This document shows positions 25,762 through 35,077 of a stretch of DNA of 64,000 nt, piece by piece. Numbering within the stretch: the first letter of the stretch is position 1; each line of letters starts with the position of its first letter. The DNA is taken from positions 7,000,001-7,064,000 of the forward strand of contig NZ_LT827010.1 of assembly GCF_900119315.1 (NCBI RefSeq), given 5' to 3'. The DNA is from Actinoplanes sp. SE50/110 (GTDB lineage: Bacteria; Actinomycetota; Actinomycetes; Mycobacteriales; Micromonosporaceae). The position numbers and the translations under genes are program-made. The notes beneath the pieces were generated by a model. That model ran no database searches. It saw only the letters and a list, made by a program, of their open reading frames with translations, and was not told where the DNA came from.

Positions 25762-26031
25762 TCACCGGTAGCTTGCCGAGACCGGCACGATCGGCACGAC
25801 GGTCGCGGAGAGGGGCCTGACGGCCGGCGAGACCGGGATCACGGCCGGCGGCACCGGCTCGCCGATGGCAAGCGCCGCGGCCTCGGCGAACCCGGCGGCG
25901 GCATCGATCGCCCGCAGCACGGCCACCCGCCGCTCGCCGAGGCGGACGCGCCGCGCCGCGGCCAGCTCGGCCCGCAGCACCATCAGCTTGGTCAGACAGT
26001 CGTCCATCAGGTTCAGCACTTCATCATGCAT
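25762..26031 (-). CDS. small helical protein of unknown function
   Basis: The ATG at 26031 has AGGAGG a normal distance upstream, which fixes this start over an upstream ATG at 26055. The 89-residue product opens MHDEVLNLMDDCLTKLMVL, is mostly alpha-helical and ends in a Pro/Val-rich tail (VPPAVIPVSPAVRPL). It has no signal or cysteine pair beyond one cysteine. I do not recognise it. It lies between phoD and a long gene-free upstream region. Confidence 0.6.
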   Translation of the reverse strand: MHDEVLNLMDDCLTKLMVLRAELAAARRVRLGERRVAVLRAIDAAAGFAEAAALAIGEPVPPAVIPVSPAVRPLSATVVPIVPVSASYR

Positions 26032-26055
26032 GGTGGGTGCCTCCTGGCCACGCAC

Positions 26056-26470
26056 TGCGACCGGACCGCTGGGTCGTAGCTCCGCACCGAGCCCGGGAGC
26101 GACGTTCGGTTACTTGGCGTCGAGCCTACGTTCACTTCTTGTTCTTGCGGTTAGCCCGTTGTTACATCCCGACTCCCGGGACAGAAGCCGACATCAGGGA
26201 CGTCCCGCTGACCTGGGAGCGCGCCCACCGACATCCGGAAAGACCGCAGGCAGCGCCCCGGATGTGCCAGAAACGAGAGCCGGAACCGATCATGCCGGCC
26301 CGGCCGGCGCCTCCTCGGCGGCCGAGGCGTACCGGTATTCGTCGGTTCGCGGACCACGACCCGGTCGCCGCCAGCGCCCGCCGGACCCCGAACAGCGCGA
26401 GAAGACGACGTCGTCCATCCCTGAGGGCTGTGTCACTGTCCGAGCCGGCCGGGCCGGCGGCGTCTACCGT
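26056..26470. other. 415-bp gene-free stretch
   Basis: No convincing coding frame. Bases 26110-26165 are noticeably less GC-rich (GTTACTTGG, CACTTCTTGTTCTTGCGG) than the rest, which suits a promoter region for the small minus-strand gene or for the plus-strand gene starting at 26477. The remaining part, 26166-26470, is ordinary high-GC sequence with no repeat or hairpin that I could recognise. Confidence 0.5.
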
Positions 26471-26476
26471 GTGGCG

Positions 26477-27481
26477 GTGGAGATCGGACTCTGGTCGGTG
26501 GTCGCCGAACCCGAGGCGCTCGCCCTGGCCGGTCCGGGGGCGACGCTGCTCACCGGCGCGGACGCCGCCTACGCGGTCGGGCCGGACGCCGTCGTGGTGA
26601 TCGCCCCGGGTGGCGGGGCCGACGAGATGGTGCTGCCCGGGCCGTTCCCCGAACTCCTCGAGGAGCGCCTGGCCGGGGTGTTGCGACCGGCGGTGCGGGC
26701 GTTCGCCCGGCTGCCGCAGGGCTGCCTGGCACTGGGCGTGGCCCGGTCCGCCGAGCTCGGCTACCGGCGCGGGGCGCTGCACGACATCCGGTTGCGCTTC
26801 GAGGAGGCGCTGCCGCCCGGTCTGCTGGAGCCCGGCCCCGAGTGGCTCGACATGGTGGGCCACGACCCGACCGGCGCGATGGAGCGGTTTATCACGGCGT
26901 GGTATTCCGGCGTACCGGCCCGCCGCGTTCCGGATGTCGATCCGATGGGTCAGCCGACGGCGTTGCGGGCGTTCCACCGGGTGGCGGCCGGGCGGCCCGA
27001 GGTGTACGGAATCTCCTCGCGCATCCTGCCGGAGCCGCTGGCCGACCGCCCGGACGGTCTGATCACCTTCGGTCATGAGGGCGACGGCATGTTCACCCTC
27101 GCGATGCCGCCCGGCGAGGACGATCCGGAGGTCTTCTACGACGGGCTGAGCGACCGGCTGCTGCCCGAGCGGGAGCGGCTCGCCGGTTTCCTGCTCAACG
27201 CCGCGCTGGCCCGGGCCGCGATGGACGGGCCGCTGGGCGGGATGGCGTTCGTCGACCGCCCGCAGGCGCAGCGGATCATCGCCCCGCTGCGCCGCGTCCC
27301 GTTGCGGCCGATGCGCTGGCCATGCCTGTTCTCCCGGTGTTACGCCGGGCCCGGCACGGTGGTGCTGCTCGGCGAGGACGACGCCGACTGGTGCGAGATG
27401 TACGTCGGGGTCCGCCATCCCGGCCTGCTGCGCCGCCTGCGCCGGCTCGGCCTCGACTGGGAGTCGTTCACCGACTCCTGA
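26477..27481 (+). CDS. hypothetical cytosolic protein
   Basis: Start codon GTG 26477 (or 26471); no ATG fits. The 334-residue product has no signal peptide or membrane span. Visible features are an acidic, Gly/Pro-rich N-terminal half (VVIAPGGGADEMVLPG) and a C-terminal half with LPERERLAGFLLNAALARAAMDG and RRLRRLGLDWESF. I do not recognise a family. The 3' end overlaps a small minus-strand frame by 14 bp. Confidence 0.55.
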   Translation: MEIGLWSVVAEPEALALAGPGATLLTGADAAYAVGPDAVVVIAPGGGADEMVLPGPFPELLEERLAGVLRPAVRAFARLPQGCLALGVARSAELGYRRGALHDIRLRFEEALPPGLLEPGPEWLDMVGHDPTGAMERFITAWYSGVPARRVPDVDPMGQPTALRAFHRVAAGRPEVYGISSRILPEPLADRPDGLITFGHEGDGMFTLAMPPGEDDPEVFYDGLSDRLLPERERLAGFLLNAALARAAMDGPLGGMAFVDRPQAQRIIAPLRRVPLRPMRWPCLFSRCYAGPGTVVLLGEDDADWCEMYVGVRHPGLLRRLRRLGLDWESFTDS

Positions 27482-27668
27482 CCAGCAGATCCGCGTGGGC
27501 CGCGGTGAGCTCCTCGATCGCCGCGCGCAGCGACTCGCCACCCGGGGCATCCCCGGCCAGCTCGCGCGCCGCGGTGAGCAGTCGCAGCGTGTCGGCCATG
27601 GTGGCGGCCGCCGCGGTCACCCGGCGGTCGAGGTCGTCGCGCAGCATCTCCAGCACAAGCTCATCCAC
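27468..27668 (-). CDS. possible small helical protein
   Basis: GTG 27668 gives a 66-residue, strongly helical acidic peptide (VDELVLEMLRDDLDRRV, ELAGDAPGGESLRAAIEEL). A GGGA lies about 8 bp upstream on the minus strand. The codon use is gene-like, but the size is small and no homologue family comes to mind. It overlaps the upstream gene's 3' end by 14 bp. Confidence 0.4.
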   Translation of the reverse strand: MDELVLEMLRDDLDRRVTAAAATMADTLRLLTAARELAGDAPGGESLRAAIEELTAAHADLLVRSR

Positions 27669-27802
27669 GGCCGTCCCGATCGGCAACCGTGCCGGCAACT
27701 GAAGAGTCCTGCGCGAACCGCCGAATCCTCCGATCAATGGGGGCCCCAGCGTGGCGCCGGACCGACGGCCCCGGTCTCCCGGCCGCCGCGGTGCTGATCC
27801 CC

Positions 27803-27910
27803 GGCGGGGCCGGTTACCGGTTCGCCCAGGGCTTTCACTTCGCCCGCCCGATGCCGGCCGAGGACATCGCGCCGCTGCTCGGGGATCCCAGCCGTCGGGA
27901 ATCTCGATAA
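27803..27910 (+). pseudogene. remnant of an EAL domain (C-terminal end)
   Basis: The frame reads GAGYRFAQGFHFARPMPAEDIAPLL and stops at 27908-27910. This is the C-terminal end of a cyclic-di-GMP phosphodiesterase EAL domain (the family pattern is YAQGYLFSRPMPAEE). Nothing upstream resembles the rest of the domain. It starts inside an unrelated frame and lacks every catalytic residue of the family, so it is a leftover rather than a gene. Confidence 0.6.
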
Positions 27911-27962
27911 ACTCAACTGATTTAGTAGACAAGGTGGGTTATCCGGAGGCAGACTTCCGGCC

Positions 27963-28850
27963 ATGGATCTCACCATGGCGCTGGCCGGGCTGGGTGTCGG
28001 CATCATCGTCGGACTGACCGGCATGGGTGGCGGCGCGCTGATGACGCCGATCCTGGTGCTGCTGTTCCACGTCAACCCGGTCGCCGCGATCGGCAGCGAC
28101 CTGGCGGCCAGCGCGGTGATGAAACCGTTCGGCGGCGCGGTGCACGCCAAGCGCGGCACGGTGAACTGGAAGCTTGTCGGCTGGCTCTGCGCCGGCAGCG
28201 TGCCCAGCGCCTTCCTCGGCGTGCTGCTGCTGCGCCTGCTCGGCGACGACAGGGCGGTCCAGCACACCGTCAAGATCGCCCTCGGGGCGGCGCTGCTGCT
28301 GGCCGCCGCCGGCATGGTCGCCAAGGCCTGGGCGAGCCGGCGCACCGCCGACGCCCCGCCCGCCGCGATCACCGTGCGGCCGCTGCCCACCCTGCTGATC
28401 GGCATCATGGGCGGCCTGGTGGTCGGGCTCACCTCGGTCGGCTCCGGCTCGCTGATCATCGTGGCGCTGCTCGCCGTCTATCCGAAGCTGCGCGCCAACG
28501 ACCTGGTCGGCACCGACCTGGTGCAGGCCGTTCCACTGGTCACCGCGGCCGCGCTGGGGCACGCCCTCTTCGGCGACCTGCACCTGGACATCGCCGGCGC
28601 GGTGGTGCTCGGCTCGATCCCCGGCGTGCTGATCGGCTCGCGGATCTCCTCGCGGGCCCCGGGCGGCCTGGTCCGCTCCGCCCTGATCATCGTGCTGCTG
28701 GCCAGCTCGCTGAAGCTGTTCGACCTCTCCGCACAGCTGGTCGGCGTGATCACCGGCGGCGCCCTGCTGGTCGCGATCGGCCTGGGGCTGCGCGCCAGGA
28801 GGCGGACGACCGCCACCGGGCCGCAGCACCGCGAGACCGTCGCGGTCTGA
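27963..28850 (+). CDS. TauE/SafE-family anion exporter
   Basis: The 295-residue protein has seven to eight hydrophobic spans and the two related halves of the TauE/SafE family: GLGVGIIVGLTGMGGGALMTP at the start and LIGIMGGLVVGLTSVGSGSLI in the middle. This family moves sulfite, sulfoacetate or other organosulfur anions out across the cytoplasmic membrane. No sulfur metabolism gene is beside it. It is bracketed by two EAL-domain remnants, which suggests it was inserted or retained amid gene decay. The substrate is not known. Confidence 0.85.
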   Translation: MDLTMALAGLGVGIIVGLTGMGGGALMTPILVLLFHVNPVAAIGSDLAASAVMKPFGGAVHAKRGTVNWKLVGWLCAGSVPSAFLGVLLLRLLGDDRAVQHTVKIALGAALLLAAAGMVAKAWASRRTADAPPAAITVRPLPTLLIGIMGGLVVGLTSVGSGSLIIVALLAVYPKLRANDLVGTDLVQAVPLVTAAALGHALFGDLHLDIAGAVVLGSIPGVLIGSRISSRAPGGLVRSALIIVLLASSLKLFDLSAQLVGVITGGALLVAIGLGLRARRRTTATGPQHRETVAV

Positions 28851-28948
28851 CCCGGCTCCCGCGCTCGCCGGGCAGGAGACGCGGCGCAACGCCGACGTGC
28901 CACCCCGGCGCCGCAAAGATGATCCGGGTTCCGGCCGATCGTTGAGAG

Positions 28949-29628
28949 GTGGGTGTTCGCCGCAAGCTGCTGATCGGCTACCTGGGCTGCGGCTGCCCGG
29001 CTCGTTCATCCCGATGGCCGAGGAGACCGGGATCATCGTGGAGATCGACCGGTGGGTGCTGCTGGAGGCATGCCGGTCGGTCAAGCAGTGGCAGACCGAC
29101 GACCCGGCGACCGCGCCGGCCTGGGTGAGCGTCAACCTGTCCGCCACCCACCTGGAGATGCCCGACCTGACCGACCAGGTGGCGTACGCGCTCTCGGCGA
29201 CCGGCCTGGCCCCGAGCTGCCTGGTGCTGGAGCTGACCGAGACGGTGCTGATGCGCGACCTGGCGGTGACCGCCGCCCGGCTGGAGGAACTGCGCGAGCT
29301 CGGTGTCAAGATCGCGATCGACGACTTCGGGACCGGCTACTCGTCGCTGGGCTATCTCCGCGACATCCCGGTCGACGTGCTCAAGATCGACCGCTCGTTC
29401 ATCGACGGGATGGCCGGCAACGGGCGCCAGCAGGAACTGGTCAACGCGGTCATCCAGCTCGGGCACACGCTGGGCCTGCGGGTGGTCGCCGAGGGCATCG
29501 AGGACGCGGACCAGCTCAACCTGCTCACCGTGATGGGCTGCCGGTTCGTCCAGGGCTACCACCTGGGCCGCCCGGAGCCGGTCGCCCAGCTCCAGGACCG
29601 GCTGTCGGCTCCGGTCCTGCAGAACTGA
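28949..29628 (+). pseudogene. 5'-deleted EAL-domain phosphodiesterase gene
   Basis: From about 28986 the frame matches an EAL domain of about 210 residues (PGSFIPMAEETG, VSVNLSATHLE, VLELTETVL, IDDFGTGYSSLGYL, VDVLKIDRSFID, VVAEGIED, FVQGYHLGRP). The first segment of the domain, with the E-A-L motif itself and its metal-binding glutamate, is missing, and no N-terminal sensor domain precedes it. Just before it, in another frame, is what looks like the start of a sensor protein (GTG 28949, VGVRRKLLIGYLG). The likeliest event is an internal deletion joining the two. The catalytic residues after the deletion are intact. Confidence 0.7.
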
Positions 29629-29630
29629 AA

Positions 29631-29671
29631 CCGGCCCCGCCCTCCCGGGCTGATCGGGTGAGCGGGGCCGG
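29631..29671. terminator. hairpin between the EAL remnant and the pullulanase gene
   Basis: CCGGCCCCGC (29631-29640) pairs with GCGGGGCCGG (29662-29671) across a 21-base loop, between convergent stops. It is a likely bidirectional terminator of the maltose operon on the minus strand. Confidence 0.6.
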
Positions 29672-29684
29672 CAGCCCATCAGTG

Positions 29685-32600
29685 TCAGTTCTGCACGAAC
29701 ACCGAGACGGTACGTGCCGGGACGCGGAACGTGCCGGTCGCCGCGGCGAACGACGCGGTCCGCACCAGCGGGTCGGCCGAGGCCTGCTGCACCGGGTGCA
29801 GCGCGACCTTCTTACCGGCCAGGGCGGGCAGCGTCTGGGTCGCGGTCGCCGACGTGGAGTTGAACACCACGGTGATCGACTTCCACTTCCCGCCGAGGCC
29901 GCGGGCGTCCAGCGTCATCGTGATCACGCCGGGCGTCTCGGTCTTGCCGGACAGCGGGAACGCCACCCGCTGCTGCACCTGCTTGCCGGTCGCCAGGCCG
30001 AAGACCGGCGACGACGTCCGGATCCGGAGCAGCTCCCGATACCGGTTGTCGGCCAGGTTGATCGCCGCGCAGTCCGGCTTGAGCGCCGGGTCGGCGAGCA
30101 GCGGCTTGGCGTACTGCCATTTCGCCTGGTTGTCCGCGGCCGGCGGCAGGCCCTTGCCGAACCCGTTGCCCTTGGTGCAGTCCCACTCGATCGCGTTGAA
30201 CCAGTCGCCGGAGTTGAACGAGTTGCGGTCCAGCGACTTGGAGCGCAGCCGCTCGCTGCCGGCCGCCACGAAGCCGACACCCTGCCCGAGCACCGTGGTG
30301 GCCAGCGCCACCGACTGCATCCGGGCCCGGTCCGCCGCCGTGGTGCTCTGCGGCAGCTTGTAGGCGAGCGCGTCGTACAGGATCTCGTTGTCGTGGGCGT
30401 CGACGTACGTGATCGCCTCGTCCGGCGCCGCGGTGTAGCCCGCCGGCGCGCCGTTGTAGTCGATGTCCTTACCGGTGACGACCTTGCCGTCGTTCCCGGT
30501 GAAGGCGAAGCCGGCCAGGTTGCCGGTCAGCCCCACCTTGATCAGGTCCTGGTAGTGCAGCAGCCGGGCGTTGTCGGTGCCCGAGTCGGCCAGACCGGAG
30601 GCGAAGCCCTGGATCCGCGGGTCGTCGTCGAACGGGCCGCCGCCGCGGACCGCGTCCCGGAGCCGGTCGTTGAACGTGCCGATCCCGGTGCCGGCCATGT
30701 TCTGCTGGGTGGCCTGCACGAAGCGGGCGTTGTTCGCCACCTCGCCGAAGTTCCAGCCCTCGCCGTAGACGTAGATGTTCTTGCCGTCCACCCCGTCGCG
30801 CTTGAGGGTGAGCTTGTCGAGGGCCTTGCGCACGGCCAGGATGTTCGCCTTCGGGTGGTGGCCCATCAGGTCGAACCGGAAGCCGTCGACCTTGTACTGC
30901 TTGGCCCAGGTGACCACCGAGTCGACGACCAGCTTGCCCATCATCGCGTTCTCCGGCGCGGTGTTGGCGCAGCAGGTCGAGTCGGCCACCGTGCCGTCGG
31001 CGAGCAGCCGCTGGTAGTAGCCGGGCACGATCTGGTCGAGCACCGAGTTCGGGTCGGTGCCGGCCGCCGACGTGTGGTTGTAGACGACGTCCATCACCAC
31101 GCGCAGGCCGGCGTTGTTGATCCCGGCCACCATGGAGCGGAACTCCCGGGTCCGGTCCGCCGGGTCGACGGCGTAGCTGCCCTCCGGGACGGTGTAGTGC
31201 AGCGGGTCGTAACCCCAGTTGTAGCCGTCGGAGCCGGCCACCTTGGCCACACAGGCCTGCTGCTGATCCGAGTCGGCCGGCAGCGCGGCCAGGTCACAGC
31301 CGGGCTGCGCCTGGTCGGCCCGGTTCTCCGGCACCGTCGCGAAGTCGAAGACGGGCAGCAGGTGTACGTGGGTGACCCCGGCCTTGCCGAGATCCGCGAG
31401 ATGCCGCACCCCGGCCGCGCGGGCCTCGGTGAACGCCGCGTACGTGCCCCGCTCGGCGGCGGGCACCGACGAGTCGGCGATGGAGAAGTCCCGTACCGAC
31501 AATTCCTGGATCTGGATCTTCGCCGGCGCCGTGGCGGCGGGCTTGCGCAGCCTGTCCCATCCGGCCGGGGCCAGCTTCGGGTCGTTCAGATCCAGGAACC
31601 GGCTCCGCTTCGAGTCGGTGGACAGGGCGACCGAGTACGGGTCGGTGACCGAGGCGGTGACCACCTTCTGCGCGGCCGGCTGCCACGCGGTGACCCGGAA
31701 CCTGTAGTACTTGCCGTAGTCGCCCCGGGCCACCGGGAGCGACCAGACGCCGGTCCGGTCATCCCGTTTCATGGTCGCCAGCGTCGCGCTGGACGCCGTC
31801 GCGTTGTCGTAGGTCTCCAGCTCGACACTGCTCGCGGTCGGCGCCCAGACCGCGACCCGGCCGTGCAGGTAGCCGAGCTCGGCGTCGACCGCCTTCGGGT
31901 AGAGGTCGTCGAGCACGCCCGCGGTCTGCACGCCGGTCGCGGCGAGCAGTCTGCCGTCGGTGTTCCGCTCGGTGACCACGACCTGGCCTCGCACGATGTC
32001 CGCCACGTTCCGGGCGTCGGTGGTGAAGGCGCGGTACTGCCACAGGTGCGGGAACCGGTCCCGCTGCCTCTCGGTGAGGCCGGTCCCCTTCGCGTGCAGC
32101 GACACGGTCTTGTAGTCGCCGGTGAGCTCGCCGTTCGCCACGCCGATCCCGCCGGTCGGCGACCACACGAGGTCGTAGACCTTGCCGTCGGTGCTGCCAC
32201 CGGTCTGCCAGGCCAGTGTCGAGCGGTCCATCCAGACCGCCGACTCCTTGGTGACATCGGTGGATCCGGTGCCGCCGGCCGTCTTCACCAGCGGCAGCAG
32301 GCGTTCCTGCTGCCCGGCGAGCAGCCACACCTCGTGGCCCGCGTCGGCGAAGGTGAGGCGCTGATCGGTCGGCAGGTCCTTGGCGTCGCCGTTGTGGATG
32401 ATGTAGCTGAGCCCGGCGGCGCCGTCGGCCAGCGGCACCTCGAACGTCGCTCCGTACGAGTCGATCTTCGTGGGCTTGAGCGGGCTGCCCCAGTCGGTGC
32501 CGGTCGCGGCGCCGTCCCAGACGTGCAGCCCCCAGCCGTCGTAGTTCCCGTCGGCCCGGCGCCAGTGGATGATCGCCTTGCCCTGGTCCTGCTGCACCGC

Positions 32601-35042
32601 GGGCGGCGTGGTGTAGACGGCGGGATCGCCCTGTTTGAGCCAGACCTCCGGGTTCTTCGTCGGGTCCAGCGACCGGTCCGCGTCGGTGTCCTTCACGCCG
32701 TCCTTGCCGACCACGATGAAGCCCATGCTCTTGGCGTTCGGCGCGAGCTTGACGTAGGCGAACCGGCCGTACGCGTCCTCGCCGACGAACGGCTGCCCGT
32801 TCGGCCACGAGGTCGACATCGACGGGTCCACGTCACCCCAGGTGTAGAGGCCGTAGTCGGCGTAGCCGCCGGCCGGCCGCTGGTAGTGCACGATCGCGTA
32901 GCCCACCGTGGAGGCCGGCGTCGGCGTGGCCACCGTGATGCTCGTCGACGATGAAGCGAGTCGTCCGCGACTGTCCCGCACCACTGCTTTGTACTTCACC
33001 GGGGTGCCGCCGGCCAGCCCGTCCAGGTCGTGATACACCCGGTAGGGCGCCCTGTCGGCGGTGCCCAGCAGCTTCCACGGTCCGTCGCCGACCTGGGCCG
33101 CGAAGGTGACCGTGGCGAGCGGGTCGCCGGTGGTCTCGGCGGTCAGCTCGGTCCGGGTCGCGACCTTGGCGCCGGCGGCCGGCTTCAGGGTCACGGTCGG
33201 CGCGGCCGCCGGCACGGCTTCGGGAGCGTTGGAGCGCAGTACGACGGTGGACAGGGCCGGCACCGTGACGGTGACCTTGCCGTCCGCGCCGGCGACCACC
33301 GGGGCCGCCCCGCCGTAGATCCCGGTGAAGGTGGCCCCGGGCGAGGAGGTGGCGAAGCTGACCGTCTGGGTGGTGGTGGCGTTGTTGGCGGCCACCACGT
33401 ACTCGGTCCGCTTCGTCCTGTCGATCCGGGAGACGGCGAGGACACCGGCCCCGGTCGCCGCGTAGCGGGTCACCTGCACGCCGTCGACCAGCGCCGGGTT
33501 CGCCTTGCGCAGCTTCGCCAGCGACGCGATCGTCCGGTACAGCGGGTGCGCGGTGTCGTAGTTGTCCACCGCGTGCGTGCGGTCGGTGCCGATCAGGTCG
33601 TCCTTCAGGTAGTCCGCGGTCTTGCTGGCGAACATGTCCTGGCGCGCGTCCTTGTCCCCGCCCGGGCCGGTGAAGCCCTGCTCGTCACCGGAGTAGACGA
33701 CCGGCTGGCCGCGGGTCAGGAACATCAGCTCGTGCGCGAGCTCGTCGCGCTTGAGCTGGGTGTCGGCGGTCGAGGCGGCGGCGATGAACGAGCCGATCCG
33801 GCCCATGTCGTGGTTGCCGAGGAAGGTCGGCAGCCGCTCCGCGCTGGTGGTCGGCGTGGTGTAGAGGTCGTCCTTGGCGTACACGTCGGAGAGCCCGGCC
33901 GCGGTGCCGCCTCCGGTGACGAACGCCTGCGCGGCGGCCTGGAACGAGAAGTCCAGGGTGGCCGGCAGCCCGCCCTTGCGGACGTACGTCGACTCGATCT
34001 CCTGGTCGGCGCTGTACACCTCGCCGAACATGAAGAAGCCCGGCTTGCCGGCCTTGGCCGCGGCCTGGTTGATCCCGGCCGTGAACTGCGGCCAGAAGTC
34101 CAGGTCGGTGTGCTTGACGGTGTCCAGGCGGTACCCGTCGATGCCGGTCGCGCCGATCCAGTCGGCGTAGATCCTGGTCATCCCCCTGACCACCTCGGGA
34201 CGCTCGGTCCACAGGTCGTCGAGGCCGTAGAAGTCGCCGTACTCGCTGTTCTCGCCGGAGAAGGTGGAGTCACCGCGGTTGTGGTACATCGTGACGTCGT
34301 TCAGCCACGCCGGAACCTTGACCTTCTTGTCTTTCGGGTCGACGGTCGGCGTGTAGGGGAAGGACGTCGCGTCGACCTTCGGGAAGCCGTTCCTGCCGGT
34401 CGCGTAGTTCTTGTCCTCGAACGGCTGGCCCTCGGTGTCGGTGTACGGCGAGGTCGCCTTGTCGATGTACGAGTACTTGTTCTCCCGGTTTTTGATGACA
34501 TCAGCGGTGTGGTTCACGATGATGTCCAGGAAGATCTTCATCCCCCGCCGGTGCGCGAGCTGGACCAGCTTCTTGAGGTCCGCGTTGGTGCCGAAGTGCG
34601 GGTCCACCTGGGTGAAGTCGGTGATCCAGTACCCGTGGTAACCGGCCGACACGTCGGCGCCGGTGCCCTGCACCGGACGGTTCTTGAAGACCGGCGCGAG
34701 CCAGATCGCGGTGGTGCCGAGCCCCTGGATGTAATCGAGCTTGTCGATCACGCCCTTGAGGTCGCCGCCGTGGTAGAAGCCCTTGTCGGCGGGGTCGTAC
34801 CCGGTCGACAGCCGGTCCCCCGTGAGGCCGCCCTTGTCGTTGGACTTCTCGCCGTTGGCGAACCGGTCCGGCAGGACGAAGTAGTACTGCTCGTTGCTCG
34901 CCGGCTTGTCGGACCCCCAGTTGGCGATCACCGAGGCGCTGGGCTCATTCGAAGCGGCGGACGCCTCGGCAGCCGGGACGGTCAGAAGTGGGAGAAGAAG
35001 GCTGAGCACCGCGGTCCCCCACCGCGTCTTACTCGCTGCCAC
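29685..35042 (-). CDS. giant secreted amylase-pullulanase (two GH13 domains)
   Basis: The 1785-residue product begins with a Sec signal (residues 1-30). An alpha-amylase GH13 domain follows to about 600, with catalytic Asp in GYRLDTVKHTD (about 305), Glu in FMFGEVYS (about 340) and HD in FLGNHDMGR (about 410). Two CBM41-type starch-binding domains lie near 710-815 and 820-915. A CBM48-like domain (about 1055) and a pullulanase GH13 domain come next, with YNWGYDP (about 1276), FRFDLMGHH (Asp about 1387), YGEGWNFGE (Glu about 1426) and DAHDNE (about 1551). It cuts both alpha-1,4 and alpha-1,6 links of starch outside the cell, feeding maltodextrins to malEFG. It lies 35 bp after malG and probably belongs to that operon. 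Such two-headed proteins are known in other actinomycetes. Confidence 0.92.
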   Translation of the reverse strand: MAASKTRWGTAVLSLLLPLLTVPAAEASAASNEPSASVIANWGSDKPASNEQYYFVLPDRFANGEKSNDKGGLTGDRLSTGYDPADKGFYHGGDLKGVIDKLDYIQGLGTTAIWLAPVFKNRPVQGTGADVSAGYHGYWITDFTQVDPHFGTNADLKKLVQLAHRRGMKIFLDIIVNHTADVIKNRENKYSYIDKATSPYTDTEGQPFEDKNYATGRNGFPKVDATSFPYTPTVDPKDKKVKVPAWLNDVTMYHNRGDSTFSGENSEYGDFYGLDDLWTERPEVVRGMTRIYADWIGATGIDGYRLDTVKHTDLDFWPQFTAGINQAAAKAGKPGFFMFGEVYSADQEIESTYVRKGGLPATLDFSFQAAAQAFVTGGGTAAGLSDVYAKDDLYTTPTTSAERLPTFLGNHDMGRIGSFIAAASTADTQLKRDELAHELMFLTRGQPVVYSGDEQGFTGPGGDKDARQDMFASKTADYLKDDLIGTDRTHAVDNYDTAHPLYRTIASLAKLRKANPALVDGVQVTRYAATGAGVLAVSRIDRTKRTEYVVAANNATTTQTVSFATSSPGATFTGIYGGAAPVVAGADGKVTVTVPALSTVVLRSNAPEAVPAAAPTVTLKPAAGAKVATRTELTAETTGDPLATVTFAAQVGDGPWKLLGTADRAPYRVYHDLDGLAGGTPVKYKAVVRDSRGRLASSSTSITVATPTPASTVGYAIVHYQRPAGGYADYGLYTWGDVDPSMSTSWPNGQPFVGEDAYGRFAYVKLAPNAKSMGFIVVGKDGVKDTDADRSLDPTKNPEVWLKQGDPAVYTTPPAVQQDQGKAIIHWRRADGNYDGWGLHVWDGAATGTDWGSPLKPTKIDSYGATFEVPLADGAAGLSYIIHNGDAKDLPTDQRLTFADAGHEVWLLAGQQERLLPLVKTAGGTGSTDVTKESAVWMDRSTLAWQTGGSTDGKVYDLVWSPTGGIGVANGELTGDYKTVSLHAKGTGLTERQRDRFPHLWQYRAFTTDARNVADIVRGQVVVTERNTDGRLLAATGVQTAGVLDDLYPKAVDAELGYLHGRVAVWAPTASSVELETYDNATASSATLATMKRDDRTGVWSLPVARGDYGKYYRFRVTAWQPAAQKVVTASVTDPYSVALSTDSKRSRFLDLNDPKLAPAGWDRLRKPAATAPAKIQIQELSVRDFSIADSSVPAAERGTYAAFTEARAAGVRHLADLGKAGVTHVHLLPVFDFATVPENRADQAQPGCDLAALPADSDQQQACVAKVAGSDGYNWGYDPLHYTVPEGSYAVDPADRTREFRSMVAGINNAGLRVVMDVVYNHTSAAGTDPNSVLDQIVPGYYQRLLADGTVADSTCCANTAPENAMMGKLVVDSVVTWAKQYKVDGFRFDLMGHHPKANILAVRKALDKLTLKRDGVDGKNIYVYGEGWNFGEVANNARFVQATQQNMAGTGIGTFNDRLRDAVRGGGPFDDDPRIQGFASGLADSGTDNARLLHYQDLIKVGLTGNLAGFAFTGNDGKVVTGKDIDYNGAPAGYTAAPDEAITYVDAHDNEILYDALAYKLPQSTTAADRARMQSVALATTVLGQGVGFVAAGSERLRSKSLDRNSFNSGDWFNAIEWDCTKGNGFGKGLPPAADNQAKWQYAKPLLADPALKPDCAAINLADNRYRELLRIRTSSPVFGLATGKQVQQRVAFPLSGKTETPGVITMTLDARGLGGKWKSITVVFNSTSATATQTLPALAGKKVALHPVQQASADPLVRTASFAAATGTFRVPARTVSVFVQN

Positions 35043-35077
35043 AGTATGCCTCTCTGGTCATCAATCGGTGGAGATAA

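Noticed and set aside
29052..32954. A 1300-codon open frame on the plus strand, opposite the pullulanase gene
   Set aside because: Such antisense frames are usual in GC-rich coding DNA. The product is Arg/Gly/His/Val-rich without recognisable domains, and the opposite strand has an unmistakable enzyme.
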